Positions 1 through 6,828 are shown, counted from the stretch's first letter. The stretch: DNA of 10,000 nt from Thiobacillus sp. (GCA_020216925.1 JAIWOL010000126.1:1-10000), one strand, 5' to 3'. Notes: generated by a model from the letters alone, not told the origin. Numbers and translations are program-made.

Positions 1-527
1 TAGGCGCCATGGATCTGGCGTTCCTGGCCGCCCACGCGCTTGCCCGAAATCAGGTCGATGGCGACGTGCTGTTCGAAGATTTCGATGTTGGGGTGGGCGC
101 GTACCTTGCCGAGCAGGCTGGCTTGTACAGCGTGGCCAGTGGCGTCGGCCGCATGAACGACGCGCCGGCGGGAGTGTCCGCCCTCGCGTGACAGATGCAA
201 GCCGCCCGGCGCCTGCGGGTCCGGGGTGAAGGCCACCCCGTTGGCGGTGAGCCAGGCGATCATCTCGCGCGCCCGGCTGGCGACGAGCCGGGTCACCTCG
301 ACGTCGCACAGACCGGCGCCGGCAACCAGCGTGTCGTGGACGTGGGCCTCGACCGAATCGCCGCTGTCGATGGCAGCCGCAATCCCGCCCTGGGCCCAGT
401 CGCTGGCCCCGTCGCTCATCCTGCGCTTGGTCACGATGGCCACGCGACGCGCGTCGGCGAGCTTGAGCGCAGTGGTCAGCGCGGCCAGCCCGCTGCCCAG
501 GATGAGTACATCGTGTCTGTGCTGCAT
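1..527 (-). CDS. nadB: L-aspartate oxidase, N-terminal part (runs off left edge)
   Basis: This FAD enzyme oxidises L-aspartate to iminoaspartate, which quinolinate synthase NadA then uses in de novo NAD synthesis in the cytoplasm. The first 175 residues are visible; the rest lies left of the window. Seen in the translation: an N-terminal dinucleotide-binding motif GSGLAA (residues 11-16), the flavoprotein motif SDWAQGGIAA (42-51), and REGGHSRRRVVHAADATG (114-131), which matches the substrate-site segment of E. coli NadB. These motifs also occur in succinate dehydrogenase and fumarate reductase flavoproteins, but the REGGHS-RR-VHAAD segment and the short N-terminus favour NadB. The ATG at 527-525 puts the flavin motif at the usual distance from the start; no Shine-Dalgarno sequence precedes it. 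The gene is divergent from rpoE, the same arrangement as in E. coli and Pseudomonas. Confidence 0.95.
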   Translation of the reverse strand, partial: MQHRHDVLILGSGLAALTTALKLADARRVAIVTKRRMSDGASDWAQGGIAAAIDSGDSVEAHVHDTLVAGAGLCDVEVTRLVASRAREMIAWLTANGVAFTPDPQAPGGLHLSREGGHSRRRVVHAADATGHAVQASLLGKVRAHPNIEIFEQHVAIDLISGKRVGGQERQIHGA

Positions 528-537
528 GGTGCGGGCG

Positions 538-546
538 ATGATAGCA
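538..546 (-). promoter_or_regulatory. Possible extended -10 promoter for nadB
   Basis: On the minus strand the sequence reads TGCTATCAT, an extended -10 (TGn followed by TATCAT, 5 of 6 matches to TATAAT). No good -35 lies 16-18 bp upstream. Initiation would fall about four bases before the nadB ATG, giving a nearly leaderless message, which would fit the missing Shine-Dalgarno. This rests on motif reading only. Confidence 0.3.
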
Positions 547-654
547 GGCCGCGCCAGTGCCGGAATAACCTGTTGCGATTGAACCTGATAACCACAGTTG
601 ACCGCTTCATTCGTTTTGCAACCCGATCATGCTGACGATGTTGCCTTCGGGCGC

Positions 655-680
655 GTTCAACCGAGGCTGTTAGGTTGAAC
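655..680. repeat. Perfect 8-bp inverted repeat overlapping the rpoE -35 region
   Basis: GTTCAACC (655-662) and GGTTGAAC (673-680) are exact reverse complements separated by 10 bases, with arm centres 18 bp apart. The right arm shares GAAC with the sigma-E-like -35 GAACTT (677-682). The hexamer TTGAAC also occurs at 579-584, making three copies across both strands in about 100 bp. It could be an operator for a dimeric regulator or a transcript hairpin; the sequence does not decide which. Confidence 0.5.
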
Positions 681-703
681 TTTATTGACGGGCACGGCTC
701 CAT
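677..703 (+). promoter_or_regulatory. Sigma-E-type promoter upstream of rpoE (autoregulation)
   Basis: GAACTT at 677-682 is an exact match to the core -35 element recognised by RpoE/AlgU. After a 16-base spacer comes TCCAT (699-703), which resembles the TCtGA/TCaAA -10 only in part. Autoregulation from such a promoter is established for E. coli rpoE and Pseudomonas algU. Transcription would start near 709, about 50 bases before the rpoE ATG. The -35 is convincing and the -10 is weak. Confidence 0.5.
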
Positions 704-730
704 TGGGCGGAAGACAGGCTCGCGTATACT
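703..730 (+). promoter_or_regulatory. Possible sigma-70 promoter of rpoE
   Basis: TATACT at 725-730 matches TATAAT at 5 of 6 positions and lies 29 bases before the rpoE ATG. A poor -35, TTGGGC (703-708), lies 16 bases upstream of it. Initiation near 737 would leave a leader of about 23 bases carrying the ribosome site. It could supply basal expression beside the sigma-E-type promoter. Confidence 0.4.
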
Positions 731-738
731 TCCGCCCA
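704..738. repeat. Perfect 10-bp inverted repeat in the rpoE promoter/leader
   Basis: TGGGCGGAAG (704-713) and CTTCCGCCCA (729-738) are exact reverse complements around a 15-base loop. Seven of ten pairs are G-C. The right arm overlaps the end of the TATACT box, and the left arm covers the likely start of a sigma-E transcript. There is no following T-run, so it is not an intrinsic terminator. It may be an operator or, in transcripts starting upstream, a leader hairpin ending 13 bases before the ribosome site. Confidence 0.55.
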
Positions 739-759
739 TACAACAAGCTGCAGGGAGAC

Positions 760-1356
760 ATGTCGGATCGCGAACTGGATCAGGTGCTGGTCGAGCGCGC
801 CCAGAAGGGCGACAAACGCGCGTTCGAGCTCTTGGTGAGCAAGTATCACCGCAAGCTCGGACGGCTTTTGTCGCGCATGGTGCGTGACGCGGCAGAGGTA
901 GAAGACATCACGCAGGAAGCTTTCATCAAGGCCTATCGGGCCTTGCCGGGGTTTCGGGGCGAGAGCGCCTTCTACACCTGGTTGTACCGGATTGCGGTGA
1001 ATACGGCAAAAAACTATCTGGTGGCCCACAAACGCCAGCCGGTTTCATCCGATGTGCTGGCCGAGGATGCGGAGAACTTCGAGGACGGCGACATGCTGCG
1101 CGATATCGCGACACCCGATGCGGAACTCCAGACCAAGCAGATCGCCAAAGCAGTGAACGAGGCAGTGGAAGCGCTGCCGGAAGAATTGAGAACAGCCATC
1201 ACCCTGCGTGAACTCGAAGGCATGAGTTACGAGGAAATCGCGGAGACGATGGCCTGTCCGATTGGTACTGTGCGTTCGCGGATTTTCCGGGCGCGCGAGG
1301 CCATTGCCGAGAAAATCCGCCCGATGCTGGGCACGAGTCAGGATAAAAGGTGGTAA
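760..1356 (+). CDS. rpoE: RNA polymerase sigma factor RpoE (sigma E / AlgU type)
   Basis: This group 4 (ECF) sigma factor directs RNA polymerase to envelope-stress promoters and is held inactive by RseA. The product is 198 residues, close to the usual length of about 190-200, and aligns nearly end to end with E. coli RpoE. Region 2 covers roughly residues 10-90, with the core- and -10-binding segment around [17 protein letters not shown] (65-81). Region 4 spans about 130-185, with the helix-turn-helix [20 protein letters not shown] (155-174) that reads the -35. The ATG at 760 gives the family N-terminus [13 protein letters not shown] and follows AGGGAG (752-757), although the spacing of two bases is short. 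The same frame is open upstream to a TTG at 685, but that extension has no family counterpart. rseA follows two bases after the stop. Expression is probably autoregulated from the GAACTT promoter. Confidence 0.98.
   Translation: MSDRELDQVLVERAQKGDKRAFELLVSKYHRKLGRLLSRMVRDAAEVEDITQEAFIKAYRALPGFRGESAFYTWLYRIAVNTAKNYLVAHKRQPVSSDVLAEDAENFEDGDMLRDIATPDAELQTKQIAKAVNEAVEALPEELRTAITLRELEGMSYEEIAETMACPIGTVRSRIFRAREAIAEKIRPMLGTSQDKRW
1347..1353 (+). promoter_or_regulatory. Ribosome binding site that fixes the rseA start
   Basis: AAGGTGG lies within the last codons of rpoE, five bases before the ATG at 1359. That spacing favours the ATG over the in-frame GTG at 1350, which overlaps this site itself. 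Confidence 0.75.
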
Positions 1357-1358
1357 GC

Positions 1359-1904
1359 ATGTCTGCATTGCGCAAAATCGATTCCGTTTCTCAGGCCGAT
1401 GAAACGCGCCTGTCGGTATTGTCTGCCCTGATGGATGGCGAAGCATCGGCTTCTGAATTCGAAGCCGGTTTCGCTGCGTTGCGAACGCAGGCCGCTGCCC
1501 GCCGCGACTGGGCGGACTATCACCTCATCGGTGATGCGCTGCGCGGTGTGAAACCTGCTTCCGATGACTTCATGGCCCGCTTCTCCGCCAGTCTGGCAGA
1601 CGAACCCACCGTACTGGCGCCGCGTCGGCGTGGCTGGGCGCAGGGCGTGGCCGTGGCCTCCTTTGCGGGGCTGGCGGTGTGGGGCGCGGTCAGCCTCACC
1701 GGCATCCTCAACGATGCGCCGACAGGCGGCACCATGGCGAACGTGCAGGCACCGCATTCGCTGGCGCTGGCAGACGCGCGGCCGGATGCCGAACTGGCGG
1801 CTGCACGCATGGCACCCTACTTCGTGGCGCATCAGGAATTCGCGCCCATGGCGGTGGTGTCGCCCTACCAGCGCGCCGTGGCTGTATCGGTGGAGCTGCG
1901 CTGA
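1359..1904 (+). CDS. rseA: Anti-sigma-E factor RseA (MucA-like)
   Basis: RseA is a single-pass inner-membrane protein whose cytoplasmic N-terminus sequesters RpoE. Under envelope stress, DegS-type and RseP-type proteases degrade it and release sigma E. The product is 181 residues. The N-terminal anti-sigma domain (about 15-80) shows the family features [10 protein letters not shown] (21-30) and a [13 protein letters not shown] segment (51-63). Basic residues RRR (89-91) precede one membrane segment (about 93-117). The periplasmic tail (118-181) has the FVAHQEFAP stretch typical of betaproteobacterial and MucA-type proteins, in the region where RseB binds. Its stop overlaps the rseB start by one base (TGATG), indicating coupled translation. 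Identity rests on domain layout, its place after rpoE, and recognisable N-terminal motifs; RseA proteins diverge quickly. Confidence 0.93.
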   Translation: MSALRKIDSVSQADETRLSVLSALMDGEASASEFEAGFAALRTQAAARRDWADYHLIGDALRGVKPASDDFMARFSASLADEPTVLAPRRRGWAQGVAVASFAGLAVWGAVSLTGILNDAPTGGTMANVQAPHSLALADARPDAELAAARMAPYFVAHQEFAPMAVVSPYQRAVAVSVELR

Positions 1905-2857
1905 TGCAGGCAGAGGGTTGCGTCTGGTCGCGCGGCATCCTCCTGGTGCTGGCAGGGTGGCTTCTGGCGGGTGCGGCCCAGGCCGACACCGCGCTAGACT
2001 GGCTCAACCGGGCGGCGCAAGCTGCCAAGGAGCAGAATTACAGCGGGGTATATGTCTATCACCACGGCGAACATGTCGAGGTGATGCGCGTGCTGCACCG
2101 TGCCGATGCGCGTGGCGAACAGGAAAAGGTCGAGGTGCTCGACGGCACGCCTCGCCAGTTCCTCCGCATCAACAACGACGTGTACTGCCACCTGCCCGAT
2201 GGCAGGCACGTGCGCCTGGAGCGCAATGCCCCGCGCCGATTCTTCCCCGCCCTGTTGCCGAGCGAGCCGCAGGCGCTGCTGGCCTACTACGATGCCAAGC
2301 TTGGCGGCAGTGAGCGCGTGGCCGGTCGCCTGTGCCAGGTGCTCACGCTGGAACCGCGCGACGGCTACCGCTATGCTTTCAACCTCTGGCTCGACAAGCG
2401 TACGGGACTGCCGCTCAAATCACGCATCGTCAACGAGAATGGTGCAGTGGTGTCGATGTTTGTGTTTTCCGAAATACAGATCGGCAAGATGCCTGATGCC
2501 AAGCATTTCCAGAACGATATCGCGGGCAAACGTGTCATCAACGCCAGCCTGGACAGGGTGACCGATGCCGCCTGGAGCGCCAAGGCGCCCCCCGGCTATG
2601 TGCAGGTGGGGGCTGCCGTGCGCCCGCTGCCCGGCAAAGCCGCGCCGGTTACGCATCTGGTGTACTCCGACGGCCTTTCCGTGCTCTCGATGTTCATCGA
2701 GCCCACGGATCCCCGGGCACACACGTTCAGCGGCTTGTCTGCCGAAGGGGCGATCGGTATCTACGCCCGGTCGGTCGACGGATATACCGTTACCACTCTG
2801 GGCGAGGCGCCTGCTGCGGCGCTGATCGAAACCGGAAATTCGGCCCGAAAAAAATAA
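1904..2857 (+). CDS. rseB: Periplasmic sigma-E regulatory protein RseB (MucB)
   Basis: RseB binds the periplasmic tail of RseA, shields it from the first protease and senses lipopolysaccharide or lipoprotein stress in its E. coli form. The product is 317 residues, the usual size. A signal peptide is clear: a hydrophobic core at about 11-25 and an AQA-D cleavage site after residue 27. The N-terminal LolA-like MucB/RseB domain (about 28-195) includes NYSGVYVYHHGEHVEVMRVLHR and the family motif GYRYAFNLWLDKRTGLPLKS. The C-terminal domain covers about 210-310 and ends in a short basic tail. The ATG at 1904 gives a sensible signal peptide; the frame is open further upstream but that part overlaps rseA. 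Two cysteines in the mature N-terminal domain (YCH and LCQV) are visible, but whether they pair is unknown. Confidence 0.95.
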   Translation: MQAEGCVWSRGILLVLAGWLLAGAAQADTALDWLNRAAQAAKEQNYSGVYVYHHGEHVEVMRVLHRADARGEQEKVEVLDGTPRQFLRINNDVYCHLPDGRHVRLERNAPRRFFPALLPSEPQALLAYYDAKLGGSERVAGRLCQVLTLEPRDGYRYAFNLWLDKRTGLPLKSRIVNENGAVVSMFVFSEIQIGKMPDAKHFQNDIAGKRVINASLDRVTDAAWSAKAPPGYVQVGAAVRPLPGKAAPVTHLVYSDGLSVLSMFIEPTDPRAHTFSGLSAEGAIGIYARSVDGYTVTTLGEAPAAALIETGNSARKK

Positions 2858-2869
2858 ACTGACTGCGCC

Positions 2870-3310
2870 ATGCTTGAACAGGCTGCTGAAGTCCTCGTCG
2901 CTGAACCGGGCAGTACGTGGGTGCGCGCGGTCGAACCCTCGGGCTGCGGCTCGTGCGGCGGACAGGGATGCTCGACCCGGCGCATCGCCGAACTCTTCCG
3001 TCGCGATCCGCGGGGCTTCCGGGTCGACAGTGAACTTTCCCTGACGCCGGGTGAACGTGTCGTGATCGGCATTCCAGACGGCAGCGTGCTTGCGGGCGCG
3101 TTGCGGGTGTATGGTCTGCCCCTGGCGGCCATGCTGCTGGGGGCGTTGCTTTCCCAGGTCTGGCTGCCCGGCGACGCTGCGGCGCTGGCCGGCCTGTTGG
3201 CGGGTGGGGGGCTGGGCTTCCTGTTTGCGCGCGGCGGTCGCGCGGCCCGCCCGGTCGTGTTGCGGCGCAGCCCCCCTGACAACTGTACGATTCATCTCGA
3301 GAAAGGATAG
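2870..3310 (+). CDS. rseC: Sigma-E regulatory protein RseC (MucC)
   Basis: This small inner-membrane protein belongs to the RseC/MucC family, a positive modulator of sigma E in E. coli whose mechanism is unclear; the family is also tied to redox protein reduction (SoxR reducing systems). The product is 146 residues. A cysteine cluster occurs at C26, C29 and C34 (GCGSCGGQGC), matching the C-x2-C-x(4-5)-C cluster of E. coli RseC. Two hydrophobic segments follow, about 73-99 and 103-119, then a basic cytoplasmic tail with a further cysteine (DNC). The gene starts 12 bases after rseB, and its stop lies four bases before the next ATG. No good Shine-Dalgarno precedes the ATG, so expression may depend on ribosomes finishing rseB. 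Confidence 0.92.
   Translation: MLEQAAEVLVAEPGSTWVRAVEPSGCGSCGGQGCSTRRIAELFRRDPRGFRVDSELSLTPGERVVIGIPDGSVLAGALRVYGLPLAAMLLGALLSQVWLPGDAAALAGLLAGGGLGFLFARGGRAARPVVLRRSPPDNCTIHLEKG
3302..3307 (+). promoter_or_regulatory. Ribosome binding site of the DegP/MucD gene
   Basis: AAAGGA overlaps the last codons of rseC and lies seven bases before the ATG at 3315. An adjacent in-frame ATG at 3318 would sit ten bases away, so the first ATG is preferred. Confidence 0.65.
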
Positions 3311-3314
3311 AGCC

Positions 3315-4709
3315 ATGATGCGAACCGCAATGGCCGGTCTGGCACTGGCCGCGACCCTGTCGGCCCCGGTGCTGGCCAAGGACGTGGTCGATGTCGCCGA
3401 CCTGGTGGAAAAACACGGACCTGCCGTCGTCAATATCAGCACCACCAAGCTGGTAAAGCGCAGCCCGGACGGGCTGCCTTTTGCCATCCCGGACGAGGAT
3501 GACATACAGGACTTCTTCCGCCGTTTCTTCCCGCCGGGTGGCCCGGGCGGACAGGGCGGGCCGATGCAGGAAATCCCCGCGCGCGGCGCCGGCTCCGGTT
3601 TCATCGTCAGCAGCGACGGTTACATTCTCACCAATGCGCACGTGGTGAAAAATGCCGACGAGGTTGTGGTGAAGCTCATCGACAAGCGCAAGTTCACTGC
3701 CAAGGTGGTGGGGACGGATACCCGTACCGACGTGGCCGTGCTGAAGATTCCGGCGGGCGACCTGCCCACCGTGAAACTGGGCGATCCGACCAAATTGCGC
3801 GTGGGCGAGGCGGTGGCGGCCATCGGCTCGCCCTTCGGCTTCGAAAACTCGGTTACGGCGGGCATCGTTTCCGCCAAGGGGCGCTCGCTGCCGTCCGAGA
3901 ACTACGTGCCCTATATCCAGACCGATGTGCCGATCAACCCCGGCAATTCCGGCGGCCCGCTGTTCAACATGAAGGGCGAAGTGGTCGGCATCAATTCGCA
4001 GATATACAGCCGCAGCGGCGGCTACCAGGGCGTTTCCTTTGCCATTCCCATCGACGTGGCCATGGAAGTCGTGGGGCAACTGAAGGCGGGCGGCAAGGTG
4101 TCGCGCGGCTGGCTGGGCGTGGTGATCCAGGAGGTGACGGCCGACCTCGCCGAATCCTTCGGCCTGGATCGCCCGCGAGGCGCGCTGGTGGCCCAGGTCC
4201 AGCCCGATTCGCCCGCGTCCCGGGCCGGCCTGCAAGTGGCTGATGTGATCCTCGAATTCAACGGCAAGCCGGTCGAAAATTCAGGCGATCTTCCACGCAT
4301 GGTCGGGATGGCCAAGCCCGGGGCTCAGACGCCTGCCATCGTGTGGCGCAAGGGCAAGTCCATGCAGCTCAATGTGGTGCTGGGCGAATTGCCGGGCGAA
4401 ACCGCGCAGGGGGCAGGCGACAGCAAGGCGTTTTCGCGGGGCGGATTGGCCCTGTCCGAACTCAGCGCCGAGCAGAAGCGCGCGCTCGATCTGACGCACG
4501 GCCTGAGAGTGGAGCAAGCAACCGGCGACGCTGCCCGCGCGGGTATCCGTCAGGGCGATATCATCCTGGCCGTAAACAACACCAAGGTGGCCAGCGTGGA
4601 CGCTTTCCGCAAGGCCATCGCAACCGTGCCTGCCGGCAAGAGCGCGGCCATACTGGTGCGGCGGGGCGACGGATCGCTGTATATCCCGCTGAAAATATCG
4701 GGTGAATAA
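3315..4709 (+). CDS. mucD: Periplasmic serine protease Do (DegP/DegQ/MucD family)
   Basis: This periplasmic protease and chaperone degrades or refolds misfolded envelope proteins, and is the effector arm of the sigma-E response. The product is 464 residues. A signal peptide ends at VLA-K (after residue 21). The trypsin-like domain carries the triad H109 (TNAHVV), D139 (RTDVAVLKI) and S212 (NPGNSGGPLF). The LA loop (about 50-88) is short and glycine-rich, with FFRRFFPPGG. Two PDZ domains follow, about 260-360 (SRGWLGVVIQEV, AGLQVADVILEFNG) and 378-464 (AGIRQGDIILAVNN). Two PDZ domains and linkage to rseC suggest MucD of Pseudomonas and DegP/DegQ rather than single-PDZ DegS; the symbol is chosen by synteny. 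The in-frame opening upstream to 3090 overlaps rseC and lacks a signal peptide at its start. The next gene begins within its last eight bases. Confidence 0.95.
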   Translation: MMRTAMAGLALAATLSAPVLAKDVVDVADLVEKHGPAVVNISTTKLVKRSPDGLPFAIPDEDDIQDFFRRFFPPGGPGGQGGPMQEIPARGAGSGFIVSSDGYILTNAHVVKNADEVVVKLIDKRKFTAKVVGTDTRTDVAVLKIPAGDLPTVKLGDPTKLRVGEAVAAIGSPFGFENSVTAGIVSAKGRSLPSENYVPYIQTDVPINPGNSGGPLFNMKGEVVGINSQIYSRSGGYQGVSFAIPIDVAMEVVGQLKAGGKVSRGWLGVVIQEVTADLAESFGLDRPRGALVAQVQPDSPASRAGLQVADVILEFNGKPVENSGDLPRMVGMAKPGAQTPAIVWRKGKSMQLNVVLGELPGETAQGAGDSKAFSRGGLALSELSAEQKRALDLTHGLRVEQATGDAARAGIRQGDIILAVNNTKVASVDAFRKAIATVPAGKSAAILVRRGDGSLYIPLKISGE

Positions 4710-4947
4710 AAGCCTCACGCTTTACACCCGCGCGGGTTGTCCGCTGTGCGAGGAAATGGAAGCGGCGATCGAGGGCTTGCGGGGCGGCCGGACGATTGCC
4801 GTTGCCCGGATCGACGTCGATGCCGATGCCGCCCTCAAAACCCGTTATGGCTGGGATGTGCCGCTGCTGTTCGACGGCGAAACCGAAATCGCGCGACACC
4901 GCCTCGACCCGGCGGTGTTTCGTGCATGGCTCGCCGGAAACCCCTGA
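4702..4947 (+). CDS. Glutaredoxin-like small thioredoxin-fold protein (DUF836 type)
   Basis: This is an 81-residue cytoplasmic protein. It starts LTLYTRAGCPLCEEM, a beta strand followed by a C13-P-L-C16 redox motif, and has a V53-P54 pair (WDVPLLF) at the position of the conserved cis-proline that binds thiol substrates. ARIDVDAD is the central strand and loop. This matches glutaredoxin-like proteins formerly grouped as DUF836, which are common but poorly characterised. It probably catalyses thiol-disulfide exchange, but its partner is unknown. The start is a GTG overlapping the protease gene by eight bases (GTG at 4702, stop of the protease at 4707-4709), with no clear Shine-Dalgarno, so translational coupling is likely. 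Its place between mucD and lepA is, from memory, common in betaproteobacteria. Confidence 0.85.
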   Translation: MNKSLTLYTRAGCPLCEEMEAAIEGLRGGRTIAVARIDVDADAALKTRYGWDVPLLFDGETEIARHRLDPAVFRAWLAGNP

Positions 4948-4954
4948 AATCCGT

Positions 4955-4960
4955 TAAAAT
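4955..4960 (+). promoter_or_regulatory. Probable -10 box of a lepA promoter
   Basis: TAAAAT (5 of 6 to TATAAT) lies just after the stop of the glutaredoxin-like gene, in the 64-base gap before lepA. No recognisable -35 lies 16-18 bases upstream. Initiation near 4967 would give a leader of about 45 bases containing the hairpin at 4985-5004. Confidence 0.4.
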
Positions 4961-4984
4961 CCGCGCAGTTATCGCATCCCTGAC

Positions 4985-5008
4985 CGGGCACGGAAACGTG
5001 CCCGTTTT
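4985..5008 (+). terminator. Terminator-like hairpin immediately before lepA
   Basis: CGGGCACG (4985-4992) pairs perfectly with CGTGCCCG (4997-5004) around a GAAA tetraloop (4993-4996), and TTTT follows (5005-5008). The stem is eight base pairs with six G-C pairs and a GNRA-type loop, so it should be very stable. It has the form of a short intrinsic terminator, though the T-run is only four. It ends seven bases before the lepA GTG and fills the normal place of a ribosome site. It may end the rpoE-operon transcript, attenuate lepA, or control lepA translation. The structure is certain; its role is inferred. Confidence 0.55.
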
Positions 5009-5011
5009 GCT

Positions 5012-6811
5012 GTGTCGCAGACCCTGATCCGCAATTTTTCCATCATCGCCCATATCGACCACGGCAAATCCACGCTGGCCGACCGCCTGATCCAGTTTTG
5101 TGGCGGCTTGTCCGAGCGCGAGATGGAAGCCCAGGTGCTTGATTCGATGGATCTGGAAAAAGAACGCGGCATTACCATCAAGGCGCAGACCGCCTCGCTC
5201 GCCTACAAGGCGCAGGATGGCCAGACTTATCGCCTGAACCTGATCGACACGCCGGGCCACGTCGACTTTTCCTACGAGGTGAGCCGTTCGCTGTCGGCGT
5301 GCGAAGGCGCGCTGCTGGTGGTCGACGCCTCGCAGGGCGTGGAAGCGCAGACGGTGGCAAACTGCTACACCGCCATCGACCTGGGGGTTGAAGTCATCCC
5401 CGTGCTGAACAAAATCGACCTGCCGGCCGCCGACCCGGACCGCGTAGCGGAGGAAATCGAGGATATCGTCGGGCTCGACGCGAGCGACGCGGTGCGCGCC
5501 TCGGCCAAGACCGGCATCGGCATCGCCGAAATTCTCGAGGTGGTGGTAAGGCACGTGCCGCCGCCGCGCGGCAAGGAAGACGCGCCGCTGAAGGCGCTGA
5601 TCATCGATTCCTGGTTCGACAACTACGTTGGCGTGGTGATGCTGGTGCGGGTGGTCGATGGTGTCTTGCGCCCCAAGGACAAGATCCGTTTCATGGCGAC
5701 CGGCGCGCAGTATCTCACCGAGCACGTCGGCGTGTTCACGCCCAAGTCGGTCGATCGCGAGCAGCTGGCCGCGGGCGAGGTCGGCTTCGTCATCGCCGGC
5801 ATCAAGGAACTGAAGGCGGCGCAGGTCGGCGATACCATCACCCTGGTCGACAACCCGGCGGCCGAGCCGCTGCCCGGCTTCAAGAAGGTGCAGTCGCAGG
5901 TCTTCGCCGGCCTCTATCCGGTCGAGTCGCACGACTTCGAGGCGCTGCGCGATGCGCTGACCAAGCTGCAGCTGAACGACGCGGCCTTGCAGTTCGAACC
6001 CGAGGTGTCGCAGGCGCTGGGTTTCGGCTTCCGCTGCGGCTTCCTTGGCCTCTTGCACATGGACATCGTGCAGGAACGGCTCGAGCGCGAGTACGACATG
6101 GACCTCATCACCACCGCGCCGACGGTGGTGTACGAGGTATTGATGAAGGACGGCAGTATCGTCAACGTCGAGAACCCGTCCAAGCTGCCCGACCTGCCGA
6201 AGATCGAGGAAATCCGCGAACCCATCATCACTGCGACCATCTTCGTTCCTGAGGTGTTCGTCGGCAACGTCATCACCCTGTGCAACCAGAAGCGCGGCGT
6301 GCAGCTCGACATGCAGTACCACGGCAAGCAGGTGATGCTGCGCTACGACCTGCCGATGAACGAGGTGGTGATGGATTTCTTCGACAAGCTGAAATCGACC
6401 AGCCGCGGCTACGCCTCGCTCGATTACGAGTTCAAGGAATACCGCGCCGGCGACCTGGTCAAGCTCGACATCCTCGTCAACAATGAAAAGGTCGACGCGC
6501 TCTCGCTCATCGTCCACCGCGCCACCAGCGTGTATCGCGGACGCGAGCTGGCTGCCAAGATGCGCGAGCTGATCCCGCGCCAGATGTTCGACGTGGCCGT
6601 GCAGGCGGCGATCGGCGCCAACATCATCGCCCGCGAAAACGTCAAGGCGCTGCGGAAGAACGTTCTGGCCAAGTGCTACGGCGGCGACATCACGCGCAAG
6701 AAAAAACTGCTCGAAAAGCAGAAAGCCGGCAAGCGCCGCATGAAGCAGGTCGGCAACGTCGAAATCCCGCAGGAAGCCTTCCTTGCGATCCTCCAGGTCT
6801 CCGATAAATAA
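5012..6811 (+). CDS. lepA: Elongation factor 4 (LepA) GTPase
   Basis: LepA is a ribosome-binding translational GTPase related to EF-G, linked to back-translocation and to initiation or assembly of 30S subunits. The product is 599 residues, as expected. The G domain shows AHIDHGKST (13-21, G1), DTPGH (79-83, G3) and NKID (133-136, G4). The middle has [18 protein letters not shown], typical of the EF-G domain III-V-like region. The LepA-specific C-terminal domain is rich in lysine and arginine (about 549-580, [18 protein letters not shown]) and ends near [14 protein letters not shown]. The GTG at 5012 is the only usual start codon near the conserved [13 protein letters not shown]; no Shine-Dalgarno is seen, and a hairpin ends seven bases upstream. 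lepB follows after 17 bases, the classical lepA-lepB pair. Confidence 0.98.
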   Translation: MSQTLIRNFSIIAHIDHGKSTLADRLIQFCGGLSEREMEAQVLDSMDLEKERGITIKAQTASLAYKAQDGQTYRLNLIDTPGHVDFSYEVSRSLSACEGALLVVDASQGVEAQTVANCYTAIDLGVEVIPVLNKIDLPAADPDRVAEEIEDIVGLDASDAVRASAKTGIGIAEILEVVVRHVPPPRGKEDAPLKALIIDSWFDNYVGVVMLVRVVDGVLRPKDKIRFMATGAQYLTEHVGVFTPKSVDREQLAAGEVGFVIAGIKELKAAQVGDTITLVDNPAAEPLPGFKKVQSQVFAGLYPVESHDFEALRDALTKLQLNDAALQFEPEVSQALGFGFRCGFLGLLHMDIVQERLEREYDMDLITTAPTVVYEVLMKDGSIVNVENPSKLPDLPKIEEIREPIITATIFVPEVFVGNVITLCNQKRGVQLDMQYHGKQVMLRYDLPMNEVVMDFFDKLKSTSRGYASLDYEFKEYRAGDLVKLDILVNNEKVDALSLIVHRATSVYRGRELAAKMRELIPRQMFDVAVQAAIGANIIARENVKALRKNVLAKCYGGDITRKKKLLEKQKAGKRRMKQVGNVEIPQEAFLAILQVSDK

Positions 6812-6828
6812 AACACGGCTGAACCATC

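Noticed and set aside
195..635. Plus-strand open frame opposite nadB
   Set aside because: The minus strand clearly encodes NadB motifs here, and this frame has no recognisable features.
1679..1903. Upstream extension of the rseB frame
   Set aside because: It overlaps rseA and would destroy the clear signal peptide that begins at 1904.
3032..3059. GAACTT inside rseC as a possible sigma-E promoter for the protease gene
   Set aside because: The sequence 16-17 bases downstream does not resemble a sigma-E -10, the site is nearly 280 bases from the gene, and the hexamer falls in coding sequence.
3090..3314. Upstream extension of the protease frame through rseC
   Set aside because: It overlaps rseC. 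The ATG at 3315 has a ribosome site and directly precedes a signal peptide.
2790..4235. 481-codon open frame on the minus strand opposite rseC and the Do protease
   Set aside because: It lies antisense to well-supported genes, its translation is rich in His, Arg and Gly with no recognisable domain, and such frames are expected opposite GC-rich codons.
4835..6517. 560-codon open frame on the minus strand opposite lepA
   Set aside because: It is a shadow of the highly conserved lepA reading frame. The translation is repetitive in Asp, His, Val and Leu and matches no family I recognise.
6783..6810. Possible promoter (TTGCGA, TAAATA) before lepB
   Set aside because: The -10 matches poorly and the elements lie in the lepA coding end; lepA and lepB are normally cotranscribed.
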